DNA from: Amoebidium appalachense | Taxonomy: Eukaryota > Ichthyosporea | Direction: 5' to 3' | Assembly: GCA_963693365.1 (NCBI GenBank) | Contig: CAVNZM010000006.1 | Coordinates: 6,324,001-6,388,000, forward strand | DNA: 64,000 nucleotides | Shown here: one piece after another, positions 33,952-64,000 of the stretch | Position numbering within the stretch: the stretch's first letter is position 1 | How the letters are laid out: every line of letters begins with the position of its first letter | The notes under the pieces: generated by a model | The model's database searches: none | What the model was told of the DNA's origin: nothing | What the model saw: only the letters and a program-made list of their open reading frames with translations | Made by a program: the position numbers and the translations under genes

Positions 33952-34321
33952 TCTTTTTTTTTGTTTGCTTGGTTGGGGGGGGAGGGAGGGGGGGGGGGGG
34001 GAGGGGGGGGGGGAGAGAGGAAGGGATGACCAGGGGAGGGGAGGGGGGAGGGGGGAGGGGGCTGGGAGAAAAGGATGGCTTTTATTGGCGGGGGAGGTGG
34101 GGGGGAGGGGAGGGGGAAGGGGGGAGGGGGGGGACAACAGATACTTTTGCACGGAGCAATTTTCGGTTTGGAAGATTCTCATGGTATTAATGTCCTTGTG
34201 GAAATTACATATAAGTATAGGTTCAAATTCAAAATTTTGGTGCCTAGCCTATATAGTGGATGTTTGTTTATTTTCTTGGAGATTTTATCAGCTAAAGGCT
34301 GTAAATTTTGGTTTTTGTCCG

Positions 34322-34358
<37 letters not shown>

Positions 34359-35110
34359 GCATGGTTTACTAAGTTATGGCAGCCAACGAAAGCCGACCTG
34401 CAGTCCCGTTAAACCCCACGTTCCCTTCCCGGAGGGGGGGAGGGGGGGGCAGGGGTGCATTGGTGCCGCCATATTCAAGAATTAAGATTGGAGAGCATTC
34501 GAACCCATGTGACGGTATTTGACCGAGAGAGCCGCGTCAGCATAGAAGGGGTATGCATTCGGTGACCCTTGCTTCATATGTTCATAAAACAATTGAAAAA
34601 GTAGGAATATTGCGATGCTCAATAATATTTGTATGGACCAATAATTCGCGCGCGATTGCACCAATTAGCCAATTATGGAAAATTTTGGCGGGAAGTTTTG
34701 GCGCCCCCCCAAAAAAAAAACAAAAAAAAAAACGATTTTATAAAACAACAAAAAAAAAAGTAGGAATATAACTCACGACTATGCGGCTTTGTCTTGACAG
34801 CATACAAAGAGAAGGTCAACCTACATCCGTAAAAATCTTTTTTCCTTTCTTTATTTTTTTTTAATATGACTATATTGATGCTCTCGGGGTTTACGCTGTC
34901 CTCTTCAAAATAGAAGCAATTGAGATATCACAGATATCTCAGTAATTAGATACAATAATCTGTCACTCTCGGACACGGAGCAAATAACGACCTAGATAAT
35001 CATAAACCCGAGAAAACATTTTATTAATTTGAGTGTTTACGAGAAAAAGGCTCTGTACAAAAGTGACACAAACATTTATGAAACAGAAATTACAAATAAA
35101 TTTCTTGTGG

Positions 35111-35168
<58 letters not shown>

Positions 35169-35282
35169 CTCGAACTCCTAGGGGGGACTCATCAGCACAT
35201 TTTTTTTGTGGCAGGGGGGACTCCAGATCTTATGGCAGGGGGGATATCCGCTAAGTTGCAGTTGCGGAAAAGCATGTGTGTT

Positions 35283-35346
<64 letters not shown>

Positions 35347-35612
35347 CGTGTGAGCGTGTGCGTGCGTGCGTGCGTGCGTGCGTGCGGGCGTGTGTATGTG
35401 TGTGTGTGTGTGTGTGTGCACGTGTTCACATGGTTATGTGTGTGCACGTGTGTAGGTATTTACTGTCTGGGCAAGTATAAAATTGTGTGTGTGTGTGCAC
35501 GTGATCACCTGAGTATATATGGTGTGCATTTTTCGGTATGCATGTGTGTGCAGTGCACGTGTTTTAGTGTGTATGCGTGTATACGAACGCCGGTGCCATA
35601 ATAAGCGAAAGG

Positions 35613-35656
<44 letters not shown>

Positions 35657-35838
35657 TGTGCACATGTACCTGTGTGTGTTGTGTGTGTGTGTGTGTGGGT
35701 GTGTGTGTGGGTGTGTTTATGGCCTTCCGGGGGGGGAGGAGGGAGGGGGAGGGGGGGGGGGAGGGGGGCAGTTCTACTAGTAATTCAGACAGCCCGCATT
35801 GGGAGCATCTGATCTTTCTGTGTACGTGCGAGGGGTGG

Positions 35839-35869
<31 letters not shown>

Positions 35870-36604
35870 TGAATGGGGTTGGAGGGAGAGGGGAGGAGGT
35901 GGGAACTACTGATAATCTTAGCTTGTATACACACAGGACTGCAATTTGTTTTCTGTTTTTTTTGGGGGTTTGGTAAAGAGGCTTAATACTATAGTTGTTG
36001 TTGGGGGGGGGGGGGGAGGGAGGGGGGGGGGGGGGGGGGGGGGGGGGGTTCGGCTTGAAAACATTGTACGACTTTTTGATCATCAACGAAAACAGAGAAA
36101 GAAAAAATAATCGAAAGAAACAAATGAAAAAAGAACAACAAAAAACTGTAAGGAGAAGCTGGCCCACAGATGTTCGAAAGGGAAGTCACTGAGGAAACAA
36201 AAGAAATAACCCCGAAAGTTTATTCCCACATGGAATTTTGAGAATTTGTTGCCATACTGCCGGGCCTCCTGTCTACACTGTTCCCAACAACAAACAAGCA
36301 AACAAAACAAACAAAACAAACAAAACAAAAAGGAAAAAAAAAGGAGAAACAAAACACAGCCAATGCTTTCGAACACGCTATCCAAGCAGCCCTGTCGTTA
36401 GTGCCATATGCGAGCATTTTAATTTCCCAACCCTGCATATATGCATCGGATGCAATAATATTAAGTAGAGGATATCTTTGAAAGGGAAACCTAAAAACTG
36501 GAAAGCAGAAAAATCTTGGGGCTTTCTCTCTCTCTCTGTGTGTGTATGTGTGTGTGTGTGTGTGTGGTGGTGGTGGTGATGGTGGTGGTGGTGGTGGTGG
36601 TGGG

Positions 36605-36638
<34 letters not shown>

Positions 36639-37027
36639 CTACAGAAACTCATAACATGTATGTATTCAGTAAGGATAAGCTGTACCTATAGTAAGTCATT
36701 CAGACACCCTGAACTTAATTCCCAAATTTAGACTGAATTCCTACAGACTACGAATTTATCATGATTGATTACAGCAATCGATTGGTTTAAAGTCTAACAG
36801 CATAAAAGCCTGATTACCAACACCGCATGAAATACGGTCTCTTATGGTTAAGGTGCACCTATGAAATCAATAATCGAGAAAATCAAAACCTCAAATCCAC
36901 TCTATATTATAGCACGCGAGACGCCCAAATGAACGATGTTGTTATTATCAGCAGCTATATCCTGCGATTAATCCACAGCATTCGATATACCCAATCGCAT
37001 GCTGCTATCCAACTGCAGCACAAAACC

Positions 37028-37081
37028 ACGGCCATCTAGAGTCTCTAGATGGCCGTGCGAGACTCTAGATGGCCGTGCACA
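37028..37081. repeat. Perfect 19-bp inverted repeat (hairpin) beyond the lipase stop
   Basis: CACGGCCATCTAGAGTCTC is followed after a 13-base loop by its exact reverse complement; part of the arm (TCTAGATGGCCGTGC) is also directly repeated in the loop. It lies about 170 bp past the lipase stop codon on its transcript side, so it could be a 3'-UTR hairpin or a small transposon footprint. Confidence 0.85.
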
Positions 37082-37251
37082 AAACCTAGCCCCCAAAATA
37101 CTTCCTCCCATTGTATCATTAACAGGTGAAATACTTTGGATTTGTGTCATGTTATCCAAAAATAACACTGCATCTATCAGTCTATCGGGAAAGACCCGCT
37201 CTCATTCTATCCTTATATTATCAGGTGAGATATCCGAATTTCAAACTATTA

Positions 37252-50495
<13,244 letters not shown>

Positions 50496-51547
50496 CTTGT
50501 TGACGGAGGGAAAGTTAGCAAGTTGTCGCGATTAATGGTTAGAGACAAGTGTGGTATAGTTGCTCAGCCACCCCACTTACTTCAACCATTTATGGCACTC
50601 TAGCAAACATCTAGCATTCTGGCAAAACAAACACGGCACTCTAGCAAAGCTGGGTGATATCTAATATTTCATACCTAATATTGTCCTGCCCTGTTCATCA
50701 TGTTCTTTGAACACCATCTTAGCTGCTAGCAAAACTCGCGGACTTGGTGAAGCAGCAAAAAGTGCGCCATGAGCTTTGTAGCAAAACAAACCAATCATCA
50801 GAAGACTCTTGAAGAGGGGCAAATTACGTAATGCTGACGGCACGTTTCTTCTTTAAAGGTTTCCTAATGTTAAGTTCTTAAAATCACAGTTAATAACCGA
50901 TTTTTTCCTATATGATAATTTTTTCAATATGTTTTTAACTTATTAGTATATTATTACCTTGCTACACTCGCTTTTGGGCTATATACAGCCATCAAACTTT
51001 GACGGGATATCTTTGGGGGCTTACGTAATAGTCCCAAAATTTTTACCCGCTTCGCTTTGATAGCCATATTAGTTTCTGTTGCACTGTTGACAGAGTCGTC
51101 TGCCTTCCTCCGAGGATCCGGCCTCGGCCTCCCCCTCCCCCCCCCCCCCCCCCCCCCCCCCCCTCCCCCCCGAATAGGTCCCCCCCCTCCCCGTCTCTGT
51201 CGCATGAAAAGCGATACACATGCTGTTATATAAAGGGATGCTCTAAAGAGCTCGGAACTCAATATGGTAGAGATAATGTTGAGGATTCTGAAGTCGTGTG
51301 CGTTCACATACCACAGAATTTGCATGCACATGGTCGTCATGATGACTTGTCGAACCCTAGCTAACAGCACATCTCGGCGCACATGCCACTGCAGTTTACC
51401 CAAACTTCACGTTCCACTCCACTACCAGACTTTCGGTATTTTTAGGTTTTTAATATAACGTTCGGGCATTCTTAGAAGCCGTAGATGCATAGCTTTACAT
51501 ATTTTCAGTAAGGACATCACCTGCATCTGGTGTATCTGCTGTCGTAC

Positions 51548-51591
<44 letters not shown>

Positions 51592-51978
51592 CCCCCTCCT
51601 CCCCCCCCTTCCCCCGCCAAAAAAAAAAAGCACTGAAAAGCGGTAAAAATACTGACGTGCACTGCCGCACAGGCACATAAGGAGTAAATTTGAATAAATC
51701 ATGGGGATGGGGAAAAGCGCTACCAGGGAGGGGGAAAAAAAAAAACCTTCAGCTAATATCAGTGCTCCACGTCTTGACAGTTGACAATAAGCTCTCATGT
51801 GATCACACGAAAAGCATGGGATCTTGCCCACCTGCCACTTACTACATGCTAAAAAAACAATTCAACACGCAAAAGAGGAACGAAATAACCATACAAAAGC
51901 CTGCATTTTTAGAAGGGAAAAGCCTTTGGGCATACTACACTATTATAAAAAGTGTCTTTTTTTTTTTTTTTTTTTGCC
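50496..51978. promoter_or_regulatory. Gap between lipid-transfer gene and lipase
   Basis: 1.5 kb of mostly unique, AT-rich DNA between same-strand genes, interrupted by C-rich runs at 51,131-51,191 and 51,549-51,616. It must contain the 3' flank of the lipid-transfer gene and the lipase promoter. A repeated ACTCTAGCAAA-like phrase occurs at 50,598-50,650. No gene was recognised. Confidence 0.5.
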
Positions 51979-57681
<5,703 letters not shown>

Positions 57682-58758
57682 TTTCTGTGTTGTTGTTAAG
57701 CAAAGCAACACTGGTTCAGAAAAAAAAGTAACGAAGCAATGCAGACAACGCAACTTGCAAGATTTCGTTTCGTTCTTCTTCTGATCAGTCTGACTGGTTC
57801 AGTTATTCCACCTATCGGGCGACGGTATTATGGGACTTAGGTCTAGAGCATGATAACAAAGTGTTAAATGATTTTGTTGTATTTTTGTAAGCCTTATAAA
57901 TTAAAAAGGTATCGTTGATTAGTGTTTACTAGGTGTGACGTCTACCTTCTGTAGCCGGGGTGTAATAAGGCCTTTGGAGGGCCCTTTCTCATCTTTGTGA
58001 AAGTTCTTTTGACTGGATTTATTCAAGTGAAAGCTTGCGTTTCGAAATTTTCGATTATTTGCAAACCGTTCTCAAAAAAGCAGACTTAATTTTTGTTATC
58101 ATTTCTGTAAACTGCATTTATTTAAGTATATTGTACTAATTTAAGCCTTAAATGTAAGAAAAATTCCACTTTCTACGTTATCGTGTCTTTTTCCCATTTT
58201 TTCATTTTTGAAGCCTAAGGTGTAGGGGGACGCAAGTTACCGACCGGCTTGGTGACCAGATATCCAATCATCACAAAGATAAACCCCACAAACATAGCCT
58301 TTTATAGGCAAATACTTCGCTAAGGCGGGAGCTTTTGAACCGTTCATGCCGGTAACGGTCAATTACCTTTGTTCGGTTCATGTTCGGTTCCGCCGTAGTT
58401 TGACAGCGCCTCGAGCTCAGCTTCTGAAATTTTTTCCAGGGAAAGAACGCTAATGTTAGAAAGGTTTCAATAACAAATTAAAAGAAGTTTAGGTAGCGGT
58501 GTGTGTCTGCACCTTTCATGTACTGCGTAGACCCAGCAGCGCTCTTTTTTTGAATGACAGTGCCATGTGTTACATACACAAAACATAACAGGATTCGGTT
58601 GCTTCGTGCCATGCAAGACACCCAACCCGATGTGGTAGATGTTTTATTTTTTCATGGCATATCTTTAATGCACAGGAGGGTATATTGGTCGGCAGGCAAT
58701 TCAGGCTAGCAACCATACAGAGGATCCCTTTCGCTGCCCAAGGACTAATAATCAGAAG
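57682..58758. promoter_or_regulatory. Compact divergent promoter region (lipid-transfer protein / kinesin-14)
   Basis: The start codons of the two genes face away from each other across 1,077 bp of unique, AT-rich DNA with no long simple repeat, a sharp contrast with the rest of the window. The shared upstream region suggests coordinated expression, but this is an inference. No consensus core-promoter element can be assigned with confidence. Confidence 0.55.
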
Positions 58759-60003
58759 ATGGTAAGCCATGGTTGCGTCAAACTGTCAAGTTTAGGACAC
58801 CACGCAAACCTCACCTTTTATATTCCATACGAGCTAGCACCGATTTTGCTATTTATCAGAAATAGTACACAACATCATTTTCCGTTTTTCGGCTGCTTCT
58901 CCTTTGCCCGGCCTGTGAGTCTGCTTTGTTAGATTCATCACATTAAGCAAAGATCAACTGCTCACTTCCTCGTTCCTACCCGCAGAACGCCCTCGGAGAT
59001 ACCACAAACCGTTCGGGTTTACGCCCACCAGGAGGCATCAAACCCCCCGCTGCCTCACGCCCCTCTTTGGCTCCGTCCCAGGCGTCAGCTGTGCCTGCTC
59101 CCTCGGGGGTAAGCACAAACATAAGTTAGGCTGGCTTAGTGATGAGTTCTCTTATGGATGGTCTCCGCATGTTCAGTTTTTCACGGGAGTGCCTGAGGAG
59201 TTCCTCTTCCTACACATAAGGAAATTTATGGCCGTGTACTTTCTACTAACATAATTTGCACCGTAGGGCCGTGATGTTTGAGTCACAGGATAAGAACAAG
59301 GAAGGAGAAATAAGCTTTGCTGTCTGCCAAGAAACTCCTTTCTTTAACATTCTCAATCATTCTTTGTGCGTTTACAACATTTACTAGGTATAAAACAGTA
59401 GAAAAAAGCACAAAGAATGTTTGGTTGCTTTTGGAAAAGGCCGATCTGCAGGCAAGGCACATCGCAAATGGTAATGACTCTTCCTTGCAGCTCAAAAGGA
59501 AGGCTGATGAGGACCCCAGTCCCGCTGGAAGAAATGTGAGGTCCAAGCTTTCTCCTTCTGTCCCTGCCACTACGGCTGGGGCAAGGACTGCTGTAAAGCC
59601 CGTTCCCAGGTAAGCATCACTTCAACCACACAGATGCCACAAAGTAGACGTTGTTTTAATACTTCATCACATCTGTTCCACAATGATCTCCTTCTGTAGA
59701 TCCCAAGGTTGGCTATTGACTCTTACAACCTACAAACTATATCCCTGTTTCTAACTTGTTTTGAGAGCGCATGTTGCTCATTTCTCAACATACATCCTTG
59801 TTAACCGGTTATATAAACCTCAACCTAAACCCCCTTTTTTTTTTGTTTCCAGAACGACAAGCACAGTAGCCGGTCGTGCACCCGTCACCCGACCAAGCGC
59901 CGTCACTGGCCGAACCACCACGGCAGCCACAAGGCCAGGTGCCACACGCACAGCAACCGCCACCTCTGCCAGACCAACGGTTGGTCTATCCCCCTTCCAC
60001 CCC

Positions 60004-60036
<33 letters not shown>

Positions 60037-60806
60037 ACCCTCCCAACGTCCCCCAGGGGGAACCACACACCTTTCCCCCCACCCATTACGGGGACACACG
60101 CACAAGACACACACACACACACGTATGCGGAGATCCGTGTTGTTTCCGTCTTAAACTTAAACAATTCTCATTGCTTTCAAAGAGCATGGGCAGCGAACTT
60201 CCTGAAGCCTCAACTGACGCTTGTTTTCAATCGCATCATCACTGGTATGTAGGACCACGAACTCCCACAAGGCTGATTCGCATCCTTATGCACTTTTGCG
60301 CCAATATAGTTACTTTCACTCACATTGCTTTGATTCACCCATTTACCCACTTTGAGCTAGTTAACCTCGCTCGCATCACAACGCTGATTCACCCATTTAC
60401 CCACTTTGCGCTAGTTATCAGTGCTTGCGTGCATTACATCATTGATTCATCCATTTACCCACTCTGCGATAGTTACCATTGCTCACATCCCACCGATTAT
60501 TGATTCACCCATCTACACCCCTTTGCGCCAAACCCTTTGCTCGAATACCATTGCTGATTCATCCGTCTACCCACTTTTGTGTTGCAGGCAGCAGCAACCA
60601 AGGTGCAGCCATGGGACACGAAGGGGCGGATGGCGCTGATGGAGGATGAGCTGAGGAACATGAAGACACAGGTGCAAGCAAACAACGAGCAGATGAGAAC
60701 GGAGATGGAGGCCCAGAAGGCTCAGATTGAGGAGCTGCTGCAGCAGAGACAGGTGCGTGGAATTATTATTATAGTATCATTATTATACTATATTTATTAT
60801 GGTTAT

Positions 60807-60854
<48 letters not shown>

Positions 60855-60915
60855 TATGTATGTATGTATGTATAGTGTATACTGTTTTCGTGTGTGGGTG
60901 GGCGGGTATGGGAAA

Positions 60916-60949
<34 letters not shown>

Positions 60950-61161
60950 GGGGGAAGAGTGGGAGGGGGGGTGTTGGGACCATACTTGCTCATGTGTGTG
61001 CAAGTGTGCCTAATAGTATGCTTGTGTGCATACACTTTGTGTTTTGCTCCCTGGTGGGGGGGGGGGGGGGTAGGGTAGGTTCGCTTATGTTGAGGGGTAG
61101 GGAAGGCGGATGGGCACGTTTTGTGTGTAGGCTAGACGAGAAGGGGGAGGATCGTGGTGAT

Positions 61162-61198
<37 letters not shown>

Positions 61199-61580
61199 GA
61201 GTGGAGGGAGAGCAGAGTCGACGGTTTGGGGGGAGGTGGGGGGAGGATGATTTATGTGGATGTTGTGTTGGTCCGGTGTACGTGTGGGACCGAATGAAGA
61301 CTGGGTCGTTAACATAGATGCATGTGTGGATAGATGGATGTGTTGTTGCTGGAATAGACGGGGAGAGAAATCAAGTACTACGTTATTCACTTGTGTATTC
61401 ACTCATTTCTTTGTACATGATCTTTGTCTAACACACATTTAATCCAATTCACACGATTTCTTGCTCTCTCACCATGATGCACTCTCGTGTATACAACACA
61501 CATGGATACAGGCACAAGCATATTAGCATACACGCTACTCACACATTCACAACTAACACACGAGTTACACCGTGGCGTAT

Positions 61581-61617
<37 letters not shown>

Positions 61618-61648
61618 TGCACCATGGCATACGTATACCCTCGAAAAT

Positions 61649-61730
<82 letters not shown>

Positions 61731-62113
61731 CTATAACTACATCTACCACAATGTTCACACGACTGCATATCTACTCCGCATGAGCCTCCCACACTAATGA
61801 CCCATCTGTTCCACTCCGGTACACACATACACACACAACCACAAGCAAACCGACCTCGCCGGCGCGAACGCGCGCACACACACACACACACACATTCCAA
61901 GACACACGCACACACGACCCACCTACCCCGACACACACGCACACACACGTACACTTCCACGCACACTTACACTTCAGGTTCTTGAGACCACGGTGCAAGT
62001 CAAGGACCAGGAGAAGAGTGCCACTGCTGAGCGTGTAGACCAGCTGGAACGAGACCTGAAGATGGAGAGGGAGGCACGTGCACAGGAGCAGGCACACCAT
62101 GTGGCAGAGGTAC

Positions 62114-62146
<33 letters not shown>

Positions 62147-62448
62147 CCAAACCACCATGGGCCCTAACCTAGACGTGTGCACAAGCACATTGGTTACGAC
62201 ACACACACACACACACCCTACACACATCTCTCTCTCGCTATACTAAACACACACATGCCACAGCCCTGGTCTCATGCCCCTTCCCCCCTCCTGGCACTCC
62301 CTCTTCCATTTCGTTTTTATGTATAGGGTCTTCTTCACACCACTATAACCGACCCAACCACAGACACCAATTTCTTGTACCCCAGTGTCGTTAGTTCATC
62401 GCAAGTCGAACCATTGCTCGAGTTGTGATGTAGGCGGCCTTGGGGGAA

Positions 62449-62483
<35 letters not shown>

Positions 62484-62775
62484 TTTGGGGGAATGGGATG
62501 ACGGGGAGAGGAGGACCAATATGCCCTGGGAGAGGTTGTGTGGCGTTATGCTTGCCTACTCTTCCATACGTTGAGAACTACCGCACACCCCCCCCCCCTC
62601 CCCCCCCCCAACACACACACACACACACACACCTGCCCCCCGCCCCCCTCCTCCCTGGGACTTCCTTCCCGGACACCGGATCTCATGTCCACACCACACC
62701 ATTTACACACACCTCAAGTACACATTCCCCGGCTCAACACGCTCGTTACTCACACACTCACTCACTCTCACACAC

Positions 62776-62820
<45 letters not shown>

Positions 62821-63414
62821 GCTATCTCGCTATCTCACTCATTCATTCACACACATACATCCTCACACATTCACTCGCTGTCCACAGGTCACGCGCATGC
62901 GCCTCTCCCACCAATCGGAGGTGTCGGCCCTCACCCAATCCCTCGAGGACTCCCGCCAGCAGAACCAATCCCTCCTCGTGCGCATCTCGTCGAAAGACGC
63001 CGAAATTACTGAAATGTCATCGACAATCACGCGAATGACGACAACAAACGCTGAAACGAGCACGCGGCTACGTCTCACGCAGTCGCAGCTCGAAACGACG
63101 GAGCGTCTTGCGGAAGAGAGAGGAAACGAGATTTCTCTGTTGAAGCAAGAGATGGAAAAGAGGACGAGAGAGTATGAGGAAAAGATCGAGGGGTTGAACG
63201 GGGATGTCAGGAGGCATTTGGAGAGGATTGCTGAGTGCGAACAGAAGATTAGGGAGGATGAGACTATAAGAAGGTGGGGGGGGGTTGGGGGGGGGGGTTT
63301 GTGGGTGTGTACGGGTGCGGGTGGGTGTAGGTGTGGTGTGGTGTGTGTGCTCCTTCTTTCCATCTTCGTTCATAGCTTCCTCATCCTCTTTGGCCCACTC
63401 GTCTCTGTCTTTCC

Positions 63415-63450
<36 letters not shown>

Positions 63451-63923
63451 CCCCCTCCTCCCCCCACCACTGCACCACCATCACCACCACCAAGCAAGCA
63501 AACAAGCAAACAAACCTCTTCCCAAGTCCTACTTTGCTGATAATTGCACACGTGCACACGCAAACACATGTACAGCCCACGTAAAGTCCCTCCTTTGGTT
63601 TGAAATCTACTAACACAAAGCCTTGTGACACGTGTACGCTCGTACTCACTCAATCGATCACACTTTTCAGCCCGCCTGTTCCTCTGATTTGGGACGCAGT
63701 GTCCACTGACACAAACATGCGCATTCACACACACACACACGTGCACACGCATGCACAAACAAACACGTACAGGAAGCTACACAACTCTATCCAGGAGCTG
63801 AGAGGTAACGTGCGTGTGTTCTGCCGTGTGCGCCCACCCCTTGGTGCTGAGACGGAGGACGTTGGGTACATCCAGTTTGGAGACAGCGACAACAGGGCAA
63901 TCAAGCTGTCTTATGCCGGCGAG
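58759..63923 (+). CDS. Kinesin-14 (C-terminal motor, Ncd/KIFC1 type), 5' part
   Basis: Eight plus-strand exons: 58,759-58,761 (only the ATG), 58,986-59,108, 59,491-59,609, 59,853-59,979, 60,588-60,752, 61,978-62,109, 62,888-63,273 and 63,773-63,923. They give 402 residues in unbroken phase; the gene continues past the window. Residues 1-124 are a Pro/Ser/Thr/Ala-rich basic tail, the expected ATP-independent microtubule-binding region. WDTKGRM near residue 133 is typical just before the stalk of this subfamily. Residues about 138-350 form a heptad-rich coiled coil. The neck and motor begin at [20 protein letters not shown] (353-372). The ATP-binding P-loop would be in later exons. It is predicted to be a minus-end-directed dimeric motor that crosslinks spindle microtubules. 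A start codon isolated by an intron directly after ATG is unusual but well supported by AAGATG followed by GTAAGC. Confidence 0.94.
60272..60580 (+). repeat. Minisatellite of about six units of 51-60 bp in kinesin intron 4
   Basis: The core GATTCACCCATTTACCCACT followed by TTGCGCTAGTTA recurs at about 60,273 (diverged), 60,331, 60,385, 60,443, 60,501 and 60,554. The last unit runs into the exon-5 acceptor, so TTTTGTGTTGCAG is partly repeat-derived. Confidence 0.88.
60753..61977 (+). repeat. Kinesin intron 5: AT, G, GC-rich and CA arrays
   Basis: (AT)n at 60,810-60,852, T into G runs at 60,919-60,953, G runs at 61,055-61,070 and 61,160-61,196, unique sequence 61,200-61,580, then (CA)n at 61,588-61,614 and 61,661-61,725 and CA-rich sequence up to the acceptor. 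No exon was found inside. Confidence 0.85.
62110..62887 (+). repeat. Kinesin intron 6: C, G, CA and CT tracts
   Basis: A C run directly after the donor (62,116-62,144), a G run at 62,450-62,480, C and CA tracts at 62,587-62,632 and (CT)n at 62,778-62,820. The rest is unique and non-coding. Confidence 0.85.
63274..63772 (+). repeat. Kinesin intron 7: G and C runs, CA-rich end
   Basis: The donor lies inside a G-rich tract (63,273-63,300). A C run spans 63,417-63,447 and CA-rich sequence precedes the acceptor GTACAG. No exon inside. Confidence 0.8.
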
Positions 63924-64000
63924 GTGTGTTTTGAACTTCTTCTTCTCTTCACTTTTGTGAGACGTATATCTCTCCCTCTGCCCAGTGTAGCAACTTGTTC

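Larger units (their letters stand above)
31439..37251. other. Intergenic gap between protease start and lipase end, repeat-rich
   Basis: 31,439-32,320 is unique and should hold the protease promoter. 32,321-32,580 and 32,785-32,885 are C-rich. T then G runs occur at 32,961-33,007. TG/G tracts occur at 33,400-33,485, 33,680-33,735 and 33,820-34,130. A T run lies at 34,322-34,357. 34,380-35,110 is unique. A G run of about 55 is at 35,113-35,168. TG arrays span 35,285-35,720. CAAA-type repeats are at 36,285-36,330 and GGT/G tracts at 36,567-36,637. 36,640-37,251 is unique and includes a hairpin. Apart from the weak exon candidate listed separately, I see no gene. Confidence 0.55.

Noticed and set aside
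35760-35840. Minus-strand KIRCSQCGLSELLVEL segment resembling a zinc-ribbon start
   Set aside because: Only one CxxC pair, no partner exon, and the frame enters a C-rich tract; too little evidence.
60272-60580. Regular repeats with near-constant spacing that superficially resemble a CRISPR array
   Set aside because: The whole 51-60 bp unit is conserved, including the would-be spacers. It sits in a eukaryotic intron and is a minisatellite.

Overview
This is a stretch of a gene-sparse nuclear genome from a eukaryote, most likely a single-celled alga or other protist; I cannot name the lineage. The support is direct. Six multi-exon genes reassemble with intact reading phase across GT-AG introns, and their products are typically eukaryotic: a C-terminal-motor kinesin, a pepsin-type protease, a diacylglycerol-lipase-like enzyme, a ceramide-1-phosphate-transfer-like protein and two polytopic membrane paralogues. 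No bacterial operon, rRNA, tRNA or CRISPR array was seen. A large share of the window is simple repeat: (TG/CA)n, (GA/CT)n and very long G or C runs. Most open frames made of Pro, Gly, His-Thr, Cys-Val, Ser-Leu or Arg-Glu runs are translations of these repeats, not genes.

Layout. 1-4,064: AT-rich and simple-repeat DNA, at most one doubtful exon. 4,065-8,757 (minus) and 14,464-21,088 (plus): a head-to-head pair of three-exon paralogues encoding about 510- and 518-residue multi-pass membrane proteins. The 5.7 kb between them holds a 256-bp element with terminal inverted repeats, a GC-rich palindromic block, a weak 141-codon frame and a candidate short signal-anchor gene. 21,089-24,161: repeat-rich gap. 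24,162-31,438 (minus): aspartic protease, 8 exons, 388 aa. 31,439-37,251: gap. 37,252-50,495 (minus): class-3 lipase of sn-1 DAG-lipase type, 15 exons, 485 aa. 51,979-57,681 (minus): GLTP/CPTP-fold lipid transfer protein, 6 exons, 212 aa. 57,682-58,758: compact divergent promoter region. 58,759 to the right edge (plus): kinesin-14, first 402 residues, 8 exons, continuing beyond the window.

Function. The lipase and lipid-transfer genes are same-strand neighbours and both handle membrane signalling lipids (diacylglycerol, sphingolipid-type ligands). The transfer protein shares its promoter region with the kinesin. No single pathway unites the whole window.

The most unusual content is in the introns. 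First, a dispersed repeat of about 100-170 bp, bordered by homopolymer tracts, recurs in introns of four different genes, always in the same orientation relative to transcription. Second, at least five introns carry decayed tandem copies of the neighbouring exon's end together with its splice site. Third, many acceptors are formed by the last CAG of a (CA)n microsatellite. Together these suggest introns growing by local tandem duplication, microsatellite expansion and insertion of an introner-like repeat.
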